Assembly: GCA_031292075.1 (NCBI GenBank)
Contig: JARLHW010000115.1
Span: forward strand, 1 to 64,000
Source of the DNA: Desulfosporosinus sp.
Lineage (GTDB): Bacteria; Bacillota; Desulfitobacteriia; Desulfitobacteriales; Desulfitobacteriaceae
Direction: 5' to 3'
DNA: 64,000 nt
Part shown: piece by piece, positions 54,348 to 63,874 of the stretch
Layout of the letters: each line of letters starts with the position of its first letter
How positions within the stretch are numbered: the first letter of the stretch is position 1
Made by a program: the position numbers and the translations under genes
The notes under the pieces: model-generated
What the model saw: the letters and a program-made list of their open reading frames with translations, nothing else
Databases searched by the model: none
What the model was told of the DNA's origin: nothing

Positions 54348-55124
54348 CTAGAAACTTACAATATTTTTAATATTGTCTCTAATATCCGAATATTTTTTAT
54401 TATTTTTATAAAAATATTGTGCAATAACCTTCATTAACTTAAAGTCTTCTTCGCTATCAATATCCAAAACAGCAGTATCTTCCATAACATGTACTACAGC
54501 CTTACCATCAAATACTCCATTAGTACTCTCTGCACTTAAAAAGCTGTTACGATACGCGTATATAGAGGCATTCATATCGTATATTACCGGTGCCTGTTGC
54601 CGGGCATTAAAGTCAGACTTAAGAACACGCTCATAGAAACCTTCTTGTTCTATTACCATATTAAAGTATGGATTGCGTCTTGAATGGGTAACGGAAAATG
54701 AGCAATCGGCCTGCAAATTTTGTATCAGGGCCTGTATTGTTAACTCAACGTCTTCAAGAGTTCTCAAGGGAGATGTAATATCCAAATCTACTACAATGTC
54801 AAATATTTTTTCGCTATCATTTTGACATTCAATCATTGTATCCTTTATAACAGCATACTTAGAGGCAACGTCCGTTGCCTGCTCTGGCTTTCTACTCACA
54901 GTTTTAAAGATAATCGCTGTCTGTTCAAATAAGGCGATCAGCTCACTGCTATCAGTATTTACTGCAACGGTGATGTTATTGTATTTATTAGCATAGTTTT
55001 TAATAAACAAGTCGATCGCTGAAAAGGTGTAGTACGGTAAAGGGAAACCCAAGAATGTCTGGATGTTTTTACTCCTAAAGCCTTTAGAACCAGCCCGCCC
55101 ACAAACAGTAAATAATAAATTCAT
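54348..55124 (-). CDS. acylneuraminate cytidylyltransferase family (CMP-nonulosonate synthetase)
   Basis: 'TVCGRAGSKGFRSKNIQTFLGFPLPYYTFSAID', 'DIVVDLDITSPLRTLEDVE', 'YDMNASIYAYRNSFL', 'DTAVLDIDSEEDF'. Confidence 0.92.
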   Translation of the reverse strand: MNLLFTVCGRAGSKGFRSKNIQTFLGFPLPYYTFSAIDLFIKNYANKYNNITVAVNTDSSELIALFEQTAIIFKTVSRKPEQATDVASKYAVIKDTMIECQNDSEKIFDIVVDLDITSPLRTLEDVELTIQALIQNLQADCSFSVTHSRRNPYFNMVIEQEGFYERVLKSDFNARQQAPVIYDMNASIYAYRNSFLSAESTNGVFDGKAVVHVMEDTAVLDIDSEEDFKLMKVIAQYFYKNNKKYSDIRDNIKNIVSF

Positions 55125-55125
55125 C

Positions 55126-56052
55126 TTAAATCTCTCCTAATGCAATTTTGAGAGTATTAAAGGCATTTTGTGGAGTATTAATATTTTCGGCACCACAAAG
55201 CACCATATCTAAAAAACTATTCATTTCATTGATATAAATGTCTTCTTTATCAAAGCTTAGGATAGCACCTGTTGAACAAAAGGTAATTGTATTGTTGAGT
55301 ATATCCGTTTTAATAAGCTCATCCGCCGTATAAAGAAGCATTTCTCTTTGAGGTACTCTTCCAAAATAATCCAAATGAAGCTCGACTAATTTATCAGTAT
55401 ACTCAGCAATGTAAATAGCTAGATCATCACTGCTTATTTCAAGGGTTGAAAATGTTCCTTTCATAGTTTTAATACAACTGGGATTACCAAATAGATAAGT
55501 AATATAATCCCATTCATGTATTAAGTCCAAGGCAACGCCCCCCCCCTGGTCCTTGCAAGCGCTATATATTTTTCTATAGTCGGTATTTTTTCTCCAGTCT
55601 GGTAAATAGGAGGAGCATATTGCCCTAACTGAAAATACATAGTGATCTTTGACAAAATCTTTAATATATCTAATTACTGGTAAATATCTTAAAGGGCAAG
55701 CAACATAATAGGTCCCATTAGGCTTTAATTCGATGTCCTCAATATTTACACTAGTTCTATGAAAGATAGGTTTTTCTATAAACATATGTTTCGTTTTGTT
55801 TATGAGATTTTTCATTATCCCAAAGTGATAGGCCGTAGGATTAGTGACGAAGACTATATCATAATCGTCCTCCAAATCCCGCCAGTCAGTATATGTCTGA
55901 TTTAATATTTCTTCTATCTCACCTGCCAGTAATGCTGATGTAAATCGCAAAACATCAATGGTGTGTTGTACATTTCTCTCTCTAAGAATTCTTGACAAAT
56001 TTTTAAGATGACGTGTGCCTATTGAACCTAAACCACAAAAACAGATCTTCAT
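55126..56052 (-). CDS. Gfo/Idh/MocA family oxidoreductase
   Basis: 'MKICFCGLGSIGTRHLKNL', 'DIVFVTNPTAYHFGIMKNLINKTKHMFIEKPI', 'DQGGGVALDLIHEWDYITYLFG'. Confidence 0.9.
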   Translation of the reverse strand: MKICFCGLGSIGTRHLKNLSRILRERNVQHTIDVLRFTSALLAGEIEEILNQTYTDWRDLEDDYDIVFVTNPTAYHFGIMKNLINKTKHMFIEKPIFHRTSVNIEDIELKPNGTYYVACPLRYLPVIRYIKDFVKDHYVFSVRAICSSYLPDWRKNTDYRKIYSACKDQGGGVALDLIHEWDYITYLFGNPSCIKTMKGTFSTLEISSDDLAIYIAEYTDKLVELHLDYFGRVPQREMLLYTADELIKTDILNNTITFCSTGAILSFDKEDIYINEMNSFLDMVLCGAENINTPQNAFNTLKIALGEI

Positions 56053-56065
56053 ATTTTCCCACCCG

Positions 56066-57046
56066 TCAACTTTCAATAATATCTATTATTTGGAGTGTCT
56101 GCTTATCCTTCTGAAAAGAATATTTAGGTACACTGTCACCTGCTATGTACGCAAAGAAATCTTTAATTTCCTCAACATATGCGTTTTCGATAATGCTGTT
56201 AGAATAACACTCGTTATGAGCAATTTGTTCATAGGTACTAACAGGGTTTACCTGTTTTAGTGTAATATCATAATCACGAAGAGAGTCCGGAGTTCCTTCC
56301 CAGAATAGATGTAACTCTTCGCCTATTACTTCTAATTTTTTAACTGCCATTCTGGAAACAACATCAACAATCATAACGCCCTTATGTCCAGTGACATGAA
56401 CAAAAGTTACAATATAGCTATCATTATAATCGATATTGAGAGAAGAATTTTTGCTTTTAACTGTACTGACACTGGTAATATCTCCAAACGCATGCATTAT
56501 CCAGCCCAGCTCGATCGCGAAAATTTCTCTACATCCATTAGTTCTCTTATCGCTAACAAAAAAATCCTTGTAGTTTTCCCACGGATGCCAATCCGGAAGA
56601 TATTGCCCTACATGGTAAACATATCCCAATAGTTTTGTTTGTGAATGGATTTTCTTGGTAATGTACGAAATTTCATTTCGATACATCGGAGTAGATGATA
56701 AAAACAGCTTGCACCTACTCTTTTCTGCTAGCTGTGTTAATTCCTCGTATCTGTCATACGTAAGATTAAGCTCAGAAAATACGTTTATTTTCTTTAGTAA
56801 ACATTTTTTAATAATATCCGAATGGGTAAGCGGTGGACTACAAACAAAAGCCGCCGTATATTCTGATTTTGCGAGAGCCAATTCTAAATTATCGATTGCC
56901 AGTATTTCAAACTGCTCCGTTGCGTCTGCTCTTCGTTGCTCGCTTAAATCAACGCCTGTTATCTCGACGTTTTCAAATAGCTGTTTGGTCAGGCGAATTC
57001 TTCTTTTACCCATTGAGCCAAGCCCAACTACTAAAATCTTAATAAT
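56066..57046 (-). CDS. Gfo/Idh/MocA family oxidoreductase, probable ATT start
   Basis: in-frame extension of ORF 56066-57013 gives IIKILVVGLGSMGKRRIRL with GAGGAGG RBS; 'AAFVCSPPLTHSDIIKKCLLKKINVFSELNLT'. Confidence 0.85.
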   Translation of the reverse strand: MIKILVVGLGSMGKRRIRLTKQLFENVEITGVDLSEQRRADATEQFEILAIDNLELALAKSEYTAAFVCSPPLTHSDIIKKCLLKKINVFSELNLTYDRYEELTQLAEKSRCKLFLSSTPMYRNEISYITKKIHSQTKLLGYVYHVGQYLPDWHPWENYKDFFVSDKRTNGCREIFAIELGWIMHAFGDITSVSTVKSKNSSLNIDYNDSYIVTFVHVTGHKGVMIVDVVSRMAVKKLEVIGEELHLFWEGTPDSLRDYDITLKQVNPVSTYEQIAHNECYSNSIIENAYVEEIKDFFAYIAGDSVPKYSFQKDKQTLQIIDIIES

Positions 57047-58218
57047 TAATGTCCTCCTCTCACATCATAAAACCTCTTCTTGAGGTTTATCTTGTCATTA
57101 TCAAGAAAATCCTTTATTACAGCTACAATCTTTTCAGAAGTTTTCCCATCGCTATAAGGGTTTTTCTGATTAGCAATTTCGAGCAAAAACTGCCGCGACC
57201 TTGCCTTATTAATACTATTGATTATAGAGTGCTTGTTCGGTTCACAAGCTATGACTGATTTCGCACAAGTCCTGCCTTTTTGCCTGTCTCCAACATTTAT
57301 TGTAGGTTTTTGGAAGCTAGGAGCTTCGATGATTCCGCTGGAAGAATTGCCTATGACCATTTCGCAATATTTTATCGCCGAAAGGTAACGCAAAACACCC
57401 ATAGAAGTAAAAGCAATCGCATTTTCATTTTTCTCGCAATAGACGTCTATTTTTTTGTTTATTTCCCTGCCATTTGCATCCGCATTAGCTTTTGTAAAGA
57501 TATAATTCAACCCCTTGATCTCATCCAAAGCTGATAAGAGGTCTTCAAATTGTTTCGTCGCAGCATTTTTTTCTAATGTTACCGGATGGAAAGTTACAAG
57601 GGCGTATGGTCTATTCAAATCAAAGTCTATACTTCGTGCCAGATCATCTTTAGCCATAAGAGGCATACTTAAAATGTTTTCCACGCCAACGGCACCAACA
57701 TTGAATACCCGATCCGGTGCTTCTCCCATATTTATAACACGCTGCCTATATTGCTCAGTGGACGTAAAGTGCAAATAACTCATTTTGCTTATTGAATGAC
57801 GAAAAAACTCATCAACCGCCCCCTCTGTTGTTTCCCCGCCATGAATATGAGCAATCGGTATACATGCAGTTGCCGTAGCTACAGCAGCCGCAAATATTTC
57901 AAATCGGTCTCCTAACACAACTAGCATATCAGGTCGGTTTTTGTCAAAATACTCTGCGAAACCTATTACTCCAAATCCAATGGCCTTAGACATAGCTTTA
58001 GTAGAATCATCATTTTGCAGAACATCAATTTTTGCATCTAGTAAAATACCATCTGCTTCTATCTCCTGATAAGTAAGACCAAAATCTTCAGACAGATGCA
58101 TACCCGTTGCCACAATTTTTACCTCGAAACTATTGGAAGCTATAATTCGCTTTATAATAGGCCTTAAAAGACCATAATCTGCTCGTGTACCAGTGACTAT
58201 ACAGATCGTTTTCTTCAT
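57046..58218 (-). CDS. neuC: UDP-N-acetylglucosamine 2-epimerase (hydrolysing), NeuC/LegG-like
   Basis: 'MKKTICIVTGTRADYGLLRPIIKRI', 'VLGDRFEIFAAAVATATACIPIAHIHGGETTEGAVDEFFRHSISKMSYLHF', 'GNSSSGIIEAPSFQKPTINVGDRQKGR'. Confidence 0.93.
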   Translation of the reverse strand: MKKTICIVTGTRADYGLLRPIIKRIIASNSFEVKIVATGMHLSEDFGLTYQEIEADGILLDAKIDVLQNDDSTKAMSKAIGFGVIGFAEYFDKNRPDMLVVLGDRFEIFAAAVATATACIPIAHIHGGETTEGAVDEFFRHSISKMSYLHFTSTEQYRQRVINMGEAPDRVFNVGAVGVENILSMPLMAKDDLARSIDFDLNRPYALVTFHPVTLEKNAATKQFEDLLSALDEIKGLNYIFTKANADANGREINKKIDVYCEKNENAIAFTSMGVLRYLSAIKYCEMVIGNSSSGIIEAPSFQKPTINVGDRQKGRTCAKSVIACEPNKHSIINSINKARSRQFLLEIANQKNPYSDGKTSEKIVAVIKDFLDNDKINLKKRFYDVRGGH

Positions 58219-59213
58219 AACTCTATCAACTCGTCCTCGCAAAAATCACGATCTGCGCTTGTTCCAAGTACCTCAAACCATTTCATAGGAGAAATCCCAT
58301 TCCCAGGACGCTTAACCGTTAGATTATCTTCTGTAAATAATTCACCTTGCACTATATTTCGCTTGGCAACAATGCTTTTCCGCGCTACCTCTATATTCGA
58401 TGATTCGGATTTTGAAGATCGTTTTATCCCATCCCCTAAGGCGAGTTCAATATTCCTGATAGATGTCACCATAGCTTTAAGCTCCTGAGGATCAAGGCTT
58501 GCCTTATGATCCGGTCCCTTCATATTTTTATCAAGAGTAAAGTGCTTTTCAATTACTTTAGCTCCTAGCGCCACAGCTGCAATGGGAGCCTCAATTCCTA
58601 ACGTGTGATCTGAATAGCCAACTTCAACACTAAAACGTTCCTTCAACGTTAGCATTGCCCTGATGTTAGCATCGTCAAAAGGAGTAGGGTACTGGGTATT
58701 GCAGTGTAACAGTTTTATCGATCCAGCTCCATTATCCCGAAGCACTTTTAATGCCAAGTTTACTTCTTCCAAATCACTCATCCCCGTTGACATTATCACT
58801 GGCTTGCCTGTGTTTGCAATTTTCATCAGGTATGGCAGGTTAGTTATCTCTCCTGATGGTACTTTATATATAGGCATTTCAAGACTTTCTAAAAAAACTA
58901 TACTATCTAAATCAAAGGGCGTGGATAGCAATAATATTTCTTGTTCCTCACAATATTTTTTCAGGCCCTTAAAATCGCCATAAGATAGCTCTAGTTTCTT
59001 AAGCATTTCCAACTGACTTTCATCAGATTCAGTAGTCTGTTTTTGATAGTCAGCTTTTTGGGCCATTTTTGACACAAGACTCTCTGCTTTAAACGTTTGA
59101 AATTTAACGGCATCTGCTCCAGCAATTTTGGCGGCATCTATCAAATTTTTGGCTAACTTTAGATCGCCGTTATGGTTTACTCCAGCCTCAGCTATAATGA
59201 AAACATCACTCAA
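58215..59213 (-). CDS. neuB: N-acetylneuraminate/legionaminate synthase, NeuB/LegI-like
   Basis: 'IIAEAGVNHNGDLKLAKNLIDAAKIAGADAVKFQTFKAESLVSK', 'VPSGEITNLPYLMKIANTGKPVIMSTGM', 'KVIEKHFTLDKNMKGPDHKASLDP', C-terminal SAF-like domain. Confidence 0.94.
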   Translation of the reverse strand: MSDVFIIAEAGVNHNGDLKLAKNLIDAAKIAGADAVKFQTFKAESLVSKMAQKADYQKQTTESDESQLEMLKKLELSYGDFKGLKKYCEEQEILLLSTPFDLDSIVFLESLEMPIYKVPSGEITNLPYLMKIANTGKPVIMSTGMSDLEEVNLALKVLRDNGAGSIKLLHCNTQYPTPFDDANIRAMLTLKERFSVEVGYSDHTLGIEAPIAAVALGAKVIEKHFTLDKNMKGPDHKASLDPQELKAMVTSIRNIELALGDGIKRSSKSESSNIEVARKSIVAKRNIVQGELFTEDNLTVKRPGNGISPMKWFEVLGTSADRDFCEDELIEL

Positions 59214-59850
59214 TATTTTTCACCACTTTACATGGATTACCATAGGCTAAAACCTTACTTGGCATATCATGGACAACAATACTTCCAGCTCCTATGATAC
59301 TATGATCTCCAATATTTACGCCTTGAATAATCACAGCATTTGCGCCTACATGTGTCTCGACACCTATTCTAACGTCACCGCATATAACAGCGCCAGGCCC
59401 TACATGTGTGAATTGATCGATATAACAGCCATGCTCTATAATTGCACCCGTATTGATAATCACCATATCTCCTATAGTGCTCTTGGCATTAACTACAGTG
59501 TTTTTTCCTATGTAAACACCTTCGCCAAGCCCTACATCACTTCCGATATTTGAAGAAATATCCACTAACGCAGGTAAGCTGAATCCTAGATCCTTAAGCA
59601 TATGATACATTTTTTTTCTTAAAGAAGAATTTCCAATACTCCCAACTGTAACAAAAGCATGCCTGACACCGCTATCAAATACGGATTTTAATATGGCATC
59701 ATTACCAATAATTTCTTGACCTAATATCTTCTCACCGACCTCATAACCCAAATCAGTAATCCCAACGATTTCGTATTTCCCCTTTGATTGGATGCTATCT
59801 ATGACACTAAGGGCATGTCCACCTGCACCTACAAGAACAATTTTGTGCAC
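59206..59850 (-). CDS. NeuD-family sugar O-/N-acetyltransferase (LegH-like)
   Basis: 'VHKIVLVGAGGHALSVIDSI' then hexapeptide repeats 'GEGVYIGKNTVVNAKSTIGDMVIINTGAIIEHGCYIDQFTHVGPGAVICGDVRIG'. Confidence 0.9.
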   Translation of the reverse strand: MHKIVLVGAGGHALSVIDSIQSKGKYEIVGITDLGYEVGEKILGQEIIGNDAILKSVFDSGVRHAFVTVGSIGNSSLRKKMYHMLKDLGFSLPALVDISSNIGSDVGLGEGVYIGKNTVVNAKSTIGDMVIINTGAIIEHGCYIDQFTHVGPGAVICGDVRIGVETHVGANAVIIQGVNIGDHSIIGAGSIVVHDMPSKVLAYGNPCKVVKNIE

Positions 59851-59854
59851 AGAC

Positions 59855-60904
59855 TTACACCTCCAATTCTTTCCGCATCTCCTCCAACTCTTCAAGCTGT
59901 CCCATATCGAGCCAGCATCGTTCGCTAACAGGAAAAACCCCTATCTTTTCGCCTAAACTTTTATGCTTCTCAATTATATCCGGGAAACCTACAACCCTAT
60001 CATCCTCGAGTCTCTCTACAACTTCAGGTTCCACAACATAAAAGCCTGTATTGGTTAAAAAAGAGTATTCCGGTTTTTCTACCATTGAAGCTATTTCACC
60101 GTTGTTATCCATATTTATTATTCCATAAGGAATAGTAAGGTGTTTATAGGCTGCAACGATTGTAATCATGTTTCCATTTTGCTTGTGAAAGTCATATATT
60201 TCCTTATAATTAGCTCTGATAAGTACATCACAATTAGTCAGGAAAAAGGTCGTCTCCACCTTCTTCTTAAGCAGGCTAAGTCCGCCACCCGTACCTAATG
60301 GTCTACCTTCAGCATGAAATTCCAGGGTATAATCCTTATCAACATCACTAAAATAAGCCTTGATCATATTTTTTTTATGATTGACGATCAAGTGAAACTC
60401 GTCGCATTTATACTTCATAAAACGATTAATTATATGTTCAGTAATCGGTATTTCACCAATGGGAATGAGTGGCTTCGGTAATATTTTTGTATACGGATGA
60501 AGCCTCGTCCCCAAGCCTCCTGCCATTATTACGACAGGCGCACTGACAATATGATTACGTCCAATTTCGTAATCATGCACAAAAACGATAGATTGTATTT
60601 CGAGCTTTTCATTTACAACTGGCAAAGATAATATTGACCATTTCTTCATTAATTCCTGCGAATTATCCTTATCCTTTTCATATATAAAACGCGGACTATA
60701 ATTGGCGATATCTTTTACTTTATCCTCTAACTTTCCACCGCGCAGTAAGTGTCTTCTAATGTCCCCGTCAGTAATAATCGCTTTCAATTTATTGTTTTCA
60801 GCAACTAAAAGTATTTGCCTAGCTGTTGCATCTAAATGTTTCATCGCCTCCAGAACATTCCGTTCTTCAGCAATAAACAGTGTCTCTACGCCCAATATCT
60901 CCAT
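59855..60904 (-). CDS. CBS-domain nucleotidyltransferase (PtmE-like)
   Basis: N-term CBS 'LLVAENNKLKAIITDGDIRRHLLRGG' + 'VVIMAGGLGTRLHPYTKILPKPLIPIGEIPITEHIINRF'. Confidence 0.9.
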   Translation of the reverse strand: MEILGVETLFIAEERNVLEAMKHLDATARQILLVAENNKLKAIITDGDIRRHLLRGGKLEDKVKDIANYSPRFIYEKDKDNSQELMKKWSILSLPVVNEKLEIQSIVFVHDYEIGRNHIVSAPVVIMAGGLGTRLHPYTKILPKPLIPIGEIPITEHIINRFMKYKCDEFHLIVNHKKNMIKAYFSDVDKDYTLEFHAEGRPLGTGGGLSLLKKKVETTFFLTNCDVLIRANYKEIYDFHKQNGNMITIVAAYKHLTIPYGIINMDNNGEIASMVEKPEYSFLTNTGFYVVEPEVVERLEDDRVVGFPDIIEKHKSLGEKIGVFPVSERCWLDMGQLEELEEMRKELEV

Positions 60905-62081
60905 CCCCTTTTTGTTCTGAAATTATCTTAATCTTTTCGATAACCTTATACACTTCGTCAAAGGAGAGATTGGTGCTACAAGGAATATTGACTACTCTGT
61001 TGTAATATTCAAATGCTTTCTCAATCTTATAAGTTTGGGCATGTAAATATGGTTTTTGTTCATGTATGAGCTTCCATATTGGACGGGTTTGTATATCATT
61101 CTTCGCCAAATCTTCAATTATTTTCCCGCGGGAGTATTTTTCCATATTGACTATATAAACTGAATAAAACCAATAGTTCGCTCTTATATCGTTACGGAAA
61201 TCTAACATCTTCAAACCGTTTATTTTATCATTGATACAACTTTTGTATATGCTATAGTTTTCTTTCTTAACAGATATATAGTGCTCAAGCTGTTCCAGTT
61301 GTGCAACCCCTAATGCTGCCTGCAGGTTGGTCATTCTATAATTATAGCCAACTTCATTATGTATAAAATCAATGTCATCGTCCTTGGCCTGCGTAGACAG
61401 ATATTTGGCTCTTTTCATAATATCTGCATCACTAGAGGTCATCATTCCTCCGCCACCAGTCGTAATAATTTTATTGCCATTGAAGGAATATACTCCTATA
61501 TCGGCAATTGTCCCCGCATATTTCCCTTTATATCTACCTTCTAGGTAGTAGGTTCCTAAGGCCTCAGTGGCATCCTCAATTACTTTGAGGTTATATTCTT
61601 CAGCAATATCCATAACCGCTGGCATATCTGCCATGTTGCCAAAGACATGCACAACCACTACTGCTTTTATATGTTTTCCGGTTGACTTGTTGATGAGTTT
61701 ATTATCGATAAAATCACATTCCGCTTGGCAAAACTCTTTCAACTTACCCATGTCCATGCATAAAGAATCATCGCAATCCATAAAAATAGGATAGGCCTGT
61801 AAATATTTTACTGGATTTACAGCTGCAATAAATGTGAGTGTTGGCACTATAACCTCATGATCTTTTTCCACACCTGATAGAATTAAGGCTAAATGTAAGC
61901 CTGCAGTTCCACTTTGACAAGCAACTGCCGATCCCACGTTTAAATAATTCGCAAATTCCAATTCAAATCTGTCTATATAAGCTCCGCCAGTAGACACCCA
62001 TTCGGTTTTTATCGCATCAGTTACATATTTCAACTCGTTACCCTTCAGGTTGGGGACTGATAATGGAATGAATTTATTCAT
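60867..62081 (-). CDS. DegT/DnrJ/EryC1 (LegC-like) PLP aminotransferase
   Basis: 'WVSTGGAYIDRFELEFANYLNVGSAVACQSGTAGLHLAL', 'VIEDATEALGTYYLEGRYKGKYAGTIADIGVYSFNGNKIITTGGGGMM'. Confidence 0.92.
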   Translation of the reverse strand: MNKFIPLSVPNLKGNELKYVTDAIKTEWVSTGGAYIDRFELEFANYLNVGSAVACQSGTAGLHLALILSGVEKDHEVIVPTLTFIAAVNPVKYLQAYPIFMDCDDSLCMDMGKLKEFCQAECDFIDNKLINKSTGKHIKAVVVVHVFGNMADMPAVMDIAEEYNLKVIEDATEALGTYYLEGRYKGKYAGTIADIGVYSFNGNKIITTGGGGMMTSSDADIMKRAKYLSTQAKDDDIDFIHNEVGYNYRMTNLQAALGVAQLEQLEHYISVKKENYSIYKSCINDKINGLKMLDFRNDIRANYWFYSVYIVNMEKYSRGKIIEDLAKNDIQTRPIWKLIHEQKPYLHAQTYKIEKAFEYYNRVVNIPCSTNLSFDEVYKVIEKIKIISEQKGDGDIGRRDTVYC

Positions 62082-62101
62082 ATACTCACTTCCTAATAGT
62101 T

Positions 62102-63085
62102 CTACAGGTTGTAAATGTCTGCTTTATATTTGCTTGAATTTTCTTTAAGAAACGTAATGGTCTCGGCCAACCCCTCTTTTAAACTGTACTTTGGCTCCCA
62201 GCCGGTAAGTTCTCTAATTTTTCTATTCGAACCTAATAGCCTGTTTACCTCACTTTTTTCTGGACGCAGTCTTAGCTCGTCACAAATTATCCTTGCCTTG
62301 GGGTTAAGCTGATTAATTAACTCCTGTGCCAGTTGACCAATAGATATCTCCTGCTGGGTCGCTATGTTGATCTCTTGTCCGATGGTTTTGTCCGACTCGG
62401 CAATGTCAATAAAACCTTGGGCTGTGTCTTTTACATAATTAAAATCCCGAGTTGGAGTAAGTGAGCCTAACTTTATTTCCGTCATTCCTGATAAAAGCTG
62501 GGTGATAATTGTCGGAATTACCGCCCTAGCCGATTGACGCGGTCCATAGGTGTTAAACGGACGTACGATGGTGATGGGCATTTCAAAGCTGCGATAAAAG
62601 CTCTCTGCTAATCTGTCAGCTCCTATTTTGGTAGCCGAATAAGGAGATTGCCCTTGAAATGGGTGTAACTCATCGATGGGTACATACTGAGCAGTGCCAT
62701 AGACCTCTGAAGTAGAGGTTACCAGAATTCTTTTAGTTCCCAGATCTCTAGCGGCCTGTAAAATATTCAGTGTGCCTTTTATATTAGTATCAACGTAGGA
62801 ATCAGGCGAGTGATAGCTGAATGGAATCGCTATTAAGGCAGCGAGGTGGAAAACCTCATCCATTTCTTTCATTGCTGATCTTACTCCGTTGGGATCACGG
62901 ATATCCCCTGCAAATACTTCTATTTCAGCTAAAAGCTCTTTGGGAAACGAATCGAGCCATCCCCAAGTGTTAAATGAATTGTAATAAACAAAAGCTTTTA
63001 CTTTTTCACCTTTTTTTATGAGTTGTTCTATTAGATGGCTACCTATAAAACCATCAGCACCGGTAACCAATATTTTTGTAGACAT
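62102..63085 (-). CDS. NAD-dependent 4,6-dehydratase (LegB-like, SDR)
   Basis: 'ILVTGADGFIGSHLIEQLIKKGEKVKAFVYYNSFNTWGWLDS', 'TSTSEVYGTAQYVPIDELHPFQGQSPYSATKIGADRLAESF'. Confidence 0.92.
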   Translation of the reverse strand: MSTKILVTGADGFIGSHLIEQLIKKGEKVKAFVYYNSFNTWGWLDSFPKELLAEIEVFAGDIRDPNGVRSAMKEMDEVFHLAALIAIPFSYHSPDSYVDTNIKGTLNILQAARDLGTKRILVTSTSEVYGTAQYVPIDELHPFQGQSPYSATKIGADRLAESFYRSFEMPITIVRPFNTYGPRQSARAVIPTIITQLLSGMTEIKLGSLTPTRDFNYVKDTAQGFIDIAESDKTIGQEINIATQQEISIGQLAQELINQLNPKARIICDELRLRPEKSEVNRLLGSNRKIRELTGWEPKYSLKEGLAETITFLKENSSKYKADIYNL

Positions 63086-63135
63086 ACGTGCTCTCCTTTG
63101 TTTAATTGATATCCCTGCCTCTTTATCCCTGAGTT

Positions 63136-63795
63136 CTATATCATCCAAAATTCCGAGATGAGCTCGTCCATATACTTTTGTTCTTTTGGTTTAATTATCA
63201 AGTTGGGGGATTGCCCAAACACCATACAATTATCAGGAATAATTTCATCTTTAATCGTAGTACCTGTTGAAATAACAACGTTTTTCCCAATATTTGCATT
63301 TCCAATTACAGTAACATTTGAATATAAAATCACATTTTCCTTCATTACTGGGTACTTCCCTTTGTTGCCTCCAACCGTACAACCTTGATAGAAAAAAAAG
63401 CCGTCACTGTATATAGCTCTACCTAACACGCTTCCCAAAGGATGCTCGATACCCCAATACTCCGGTAATTCTATCTCATAGTACCAGTCCACAGAATGCA
63501 GGATTTTATTAAGATAATAAATTTTTGTCGCAAGTGAAGCATTACCCCCAGCACGATGTATTGTGTTAGCCAAGTAGTAGAGAAATATTGCGTATTGCCC
63601 CGAGTGGTAAGGTGAGAAATACACCTCTCCCGTTTCATTTTGATAATATTTATTCTTAGTAACTTCAAAACACTTCTCGACCCTTAACAATGAGCCATCT
63701 AAATAAAGGGAAAAATCATCGCATGGACCAAACATATTCGTTAGTTGTCGGTTGATATGATTAATCAATTCGTGGTTATTTAATTCCAACTTCAT
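63136..63795 (-). CDS. hexapeptide-repeat acyltransferase (serine acetyltransferase-like)
   Basis: 'IEHPLGSVLGRAIYSDGFFFYQGCTVGGNKGKYPVMKENVILYSNVTVIGNANIGKNVVISTGTTI'. Confidence 0.85.
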   Translation of the reverse strand: MKLELNNHELINHINRQLTNMFGPCDDFSLYLDGSLLRVEKCFEVTKNKYYQNETGEVYFSPYHSGQYAIFLYYLANTIHRAGGNASLATKIYYLNKILHSVDWYYEIELPEYWGIEHPLGSVLGRAIYSDGFFFYQGCTVGGNKGKYPVMKENVILYSNVTVIGNANIGKNVVISTGTTIKDEIIPDNCMVFGQSPNLIIKPKEQKYMDELISEFWMI

Positions 63796-63874
63796 TTAAC
63801 CAACCCCCTATAAATATTGGGCCAATACTCCTTCTTAGTGCAAAATACATCAATTCTCTTCGTTTTTGAAAAAA

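Noticed and set aside
16497-63600. tRNA/rRNA genes, c-di-GMP riboswitch, csrA, fliW, flgK, flgL, flgM, motAB
   Set aside because: Looked for in intergenic regions and translations and not found; absence from this window says nothing about the rest of the genome.
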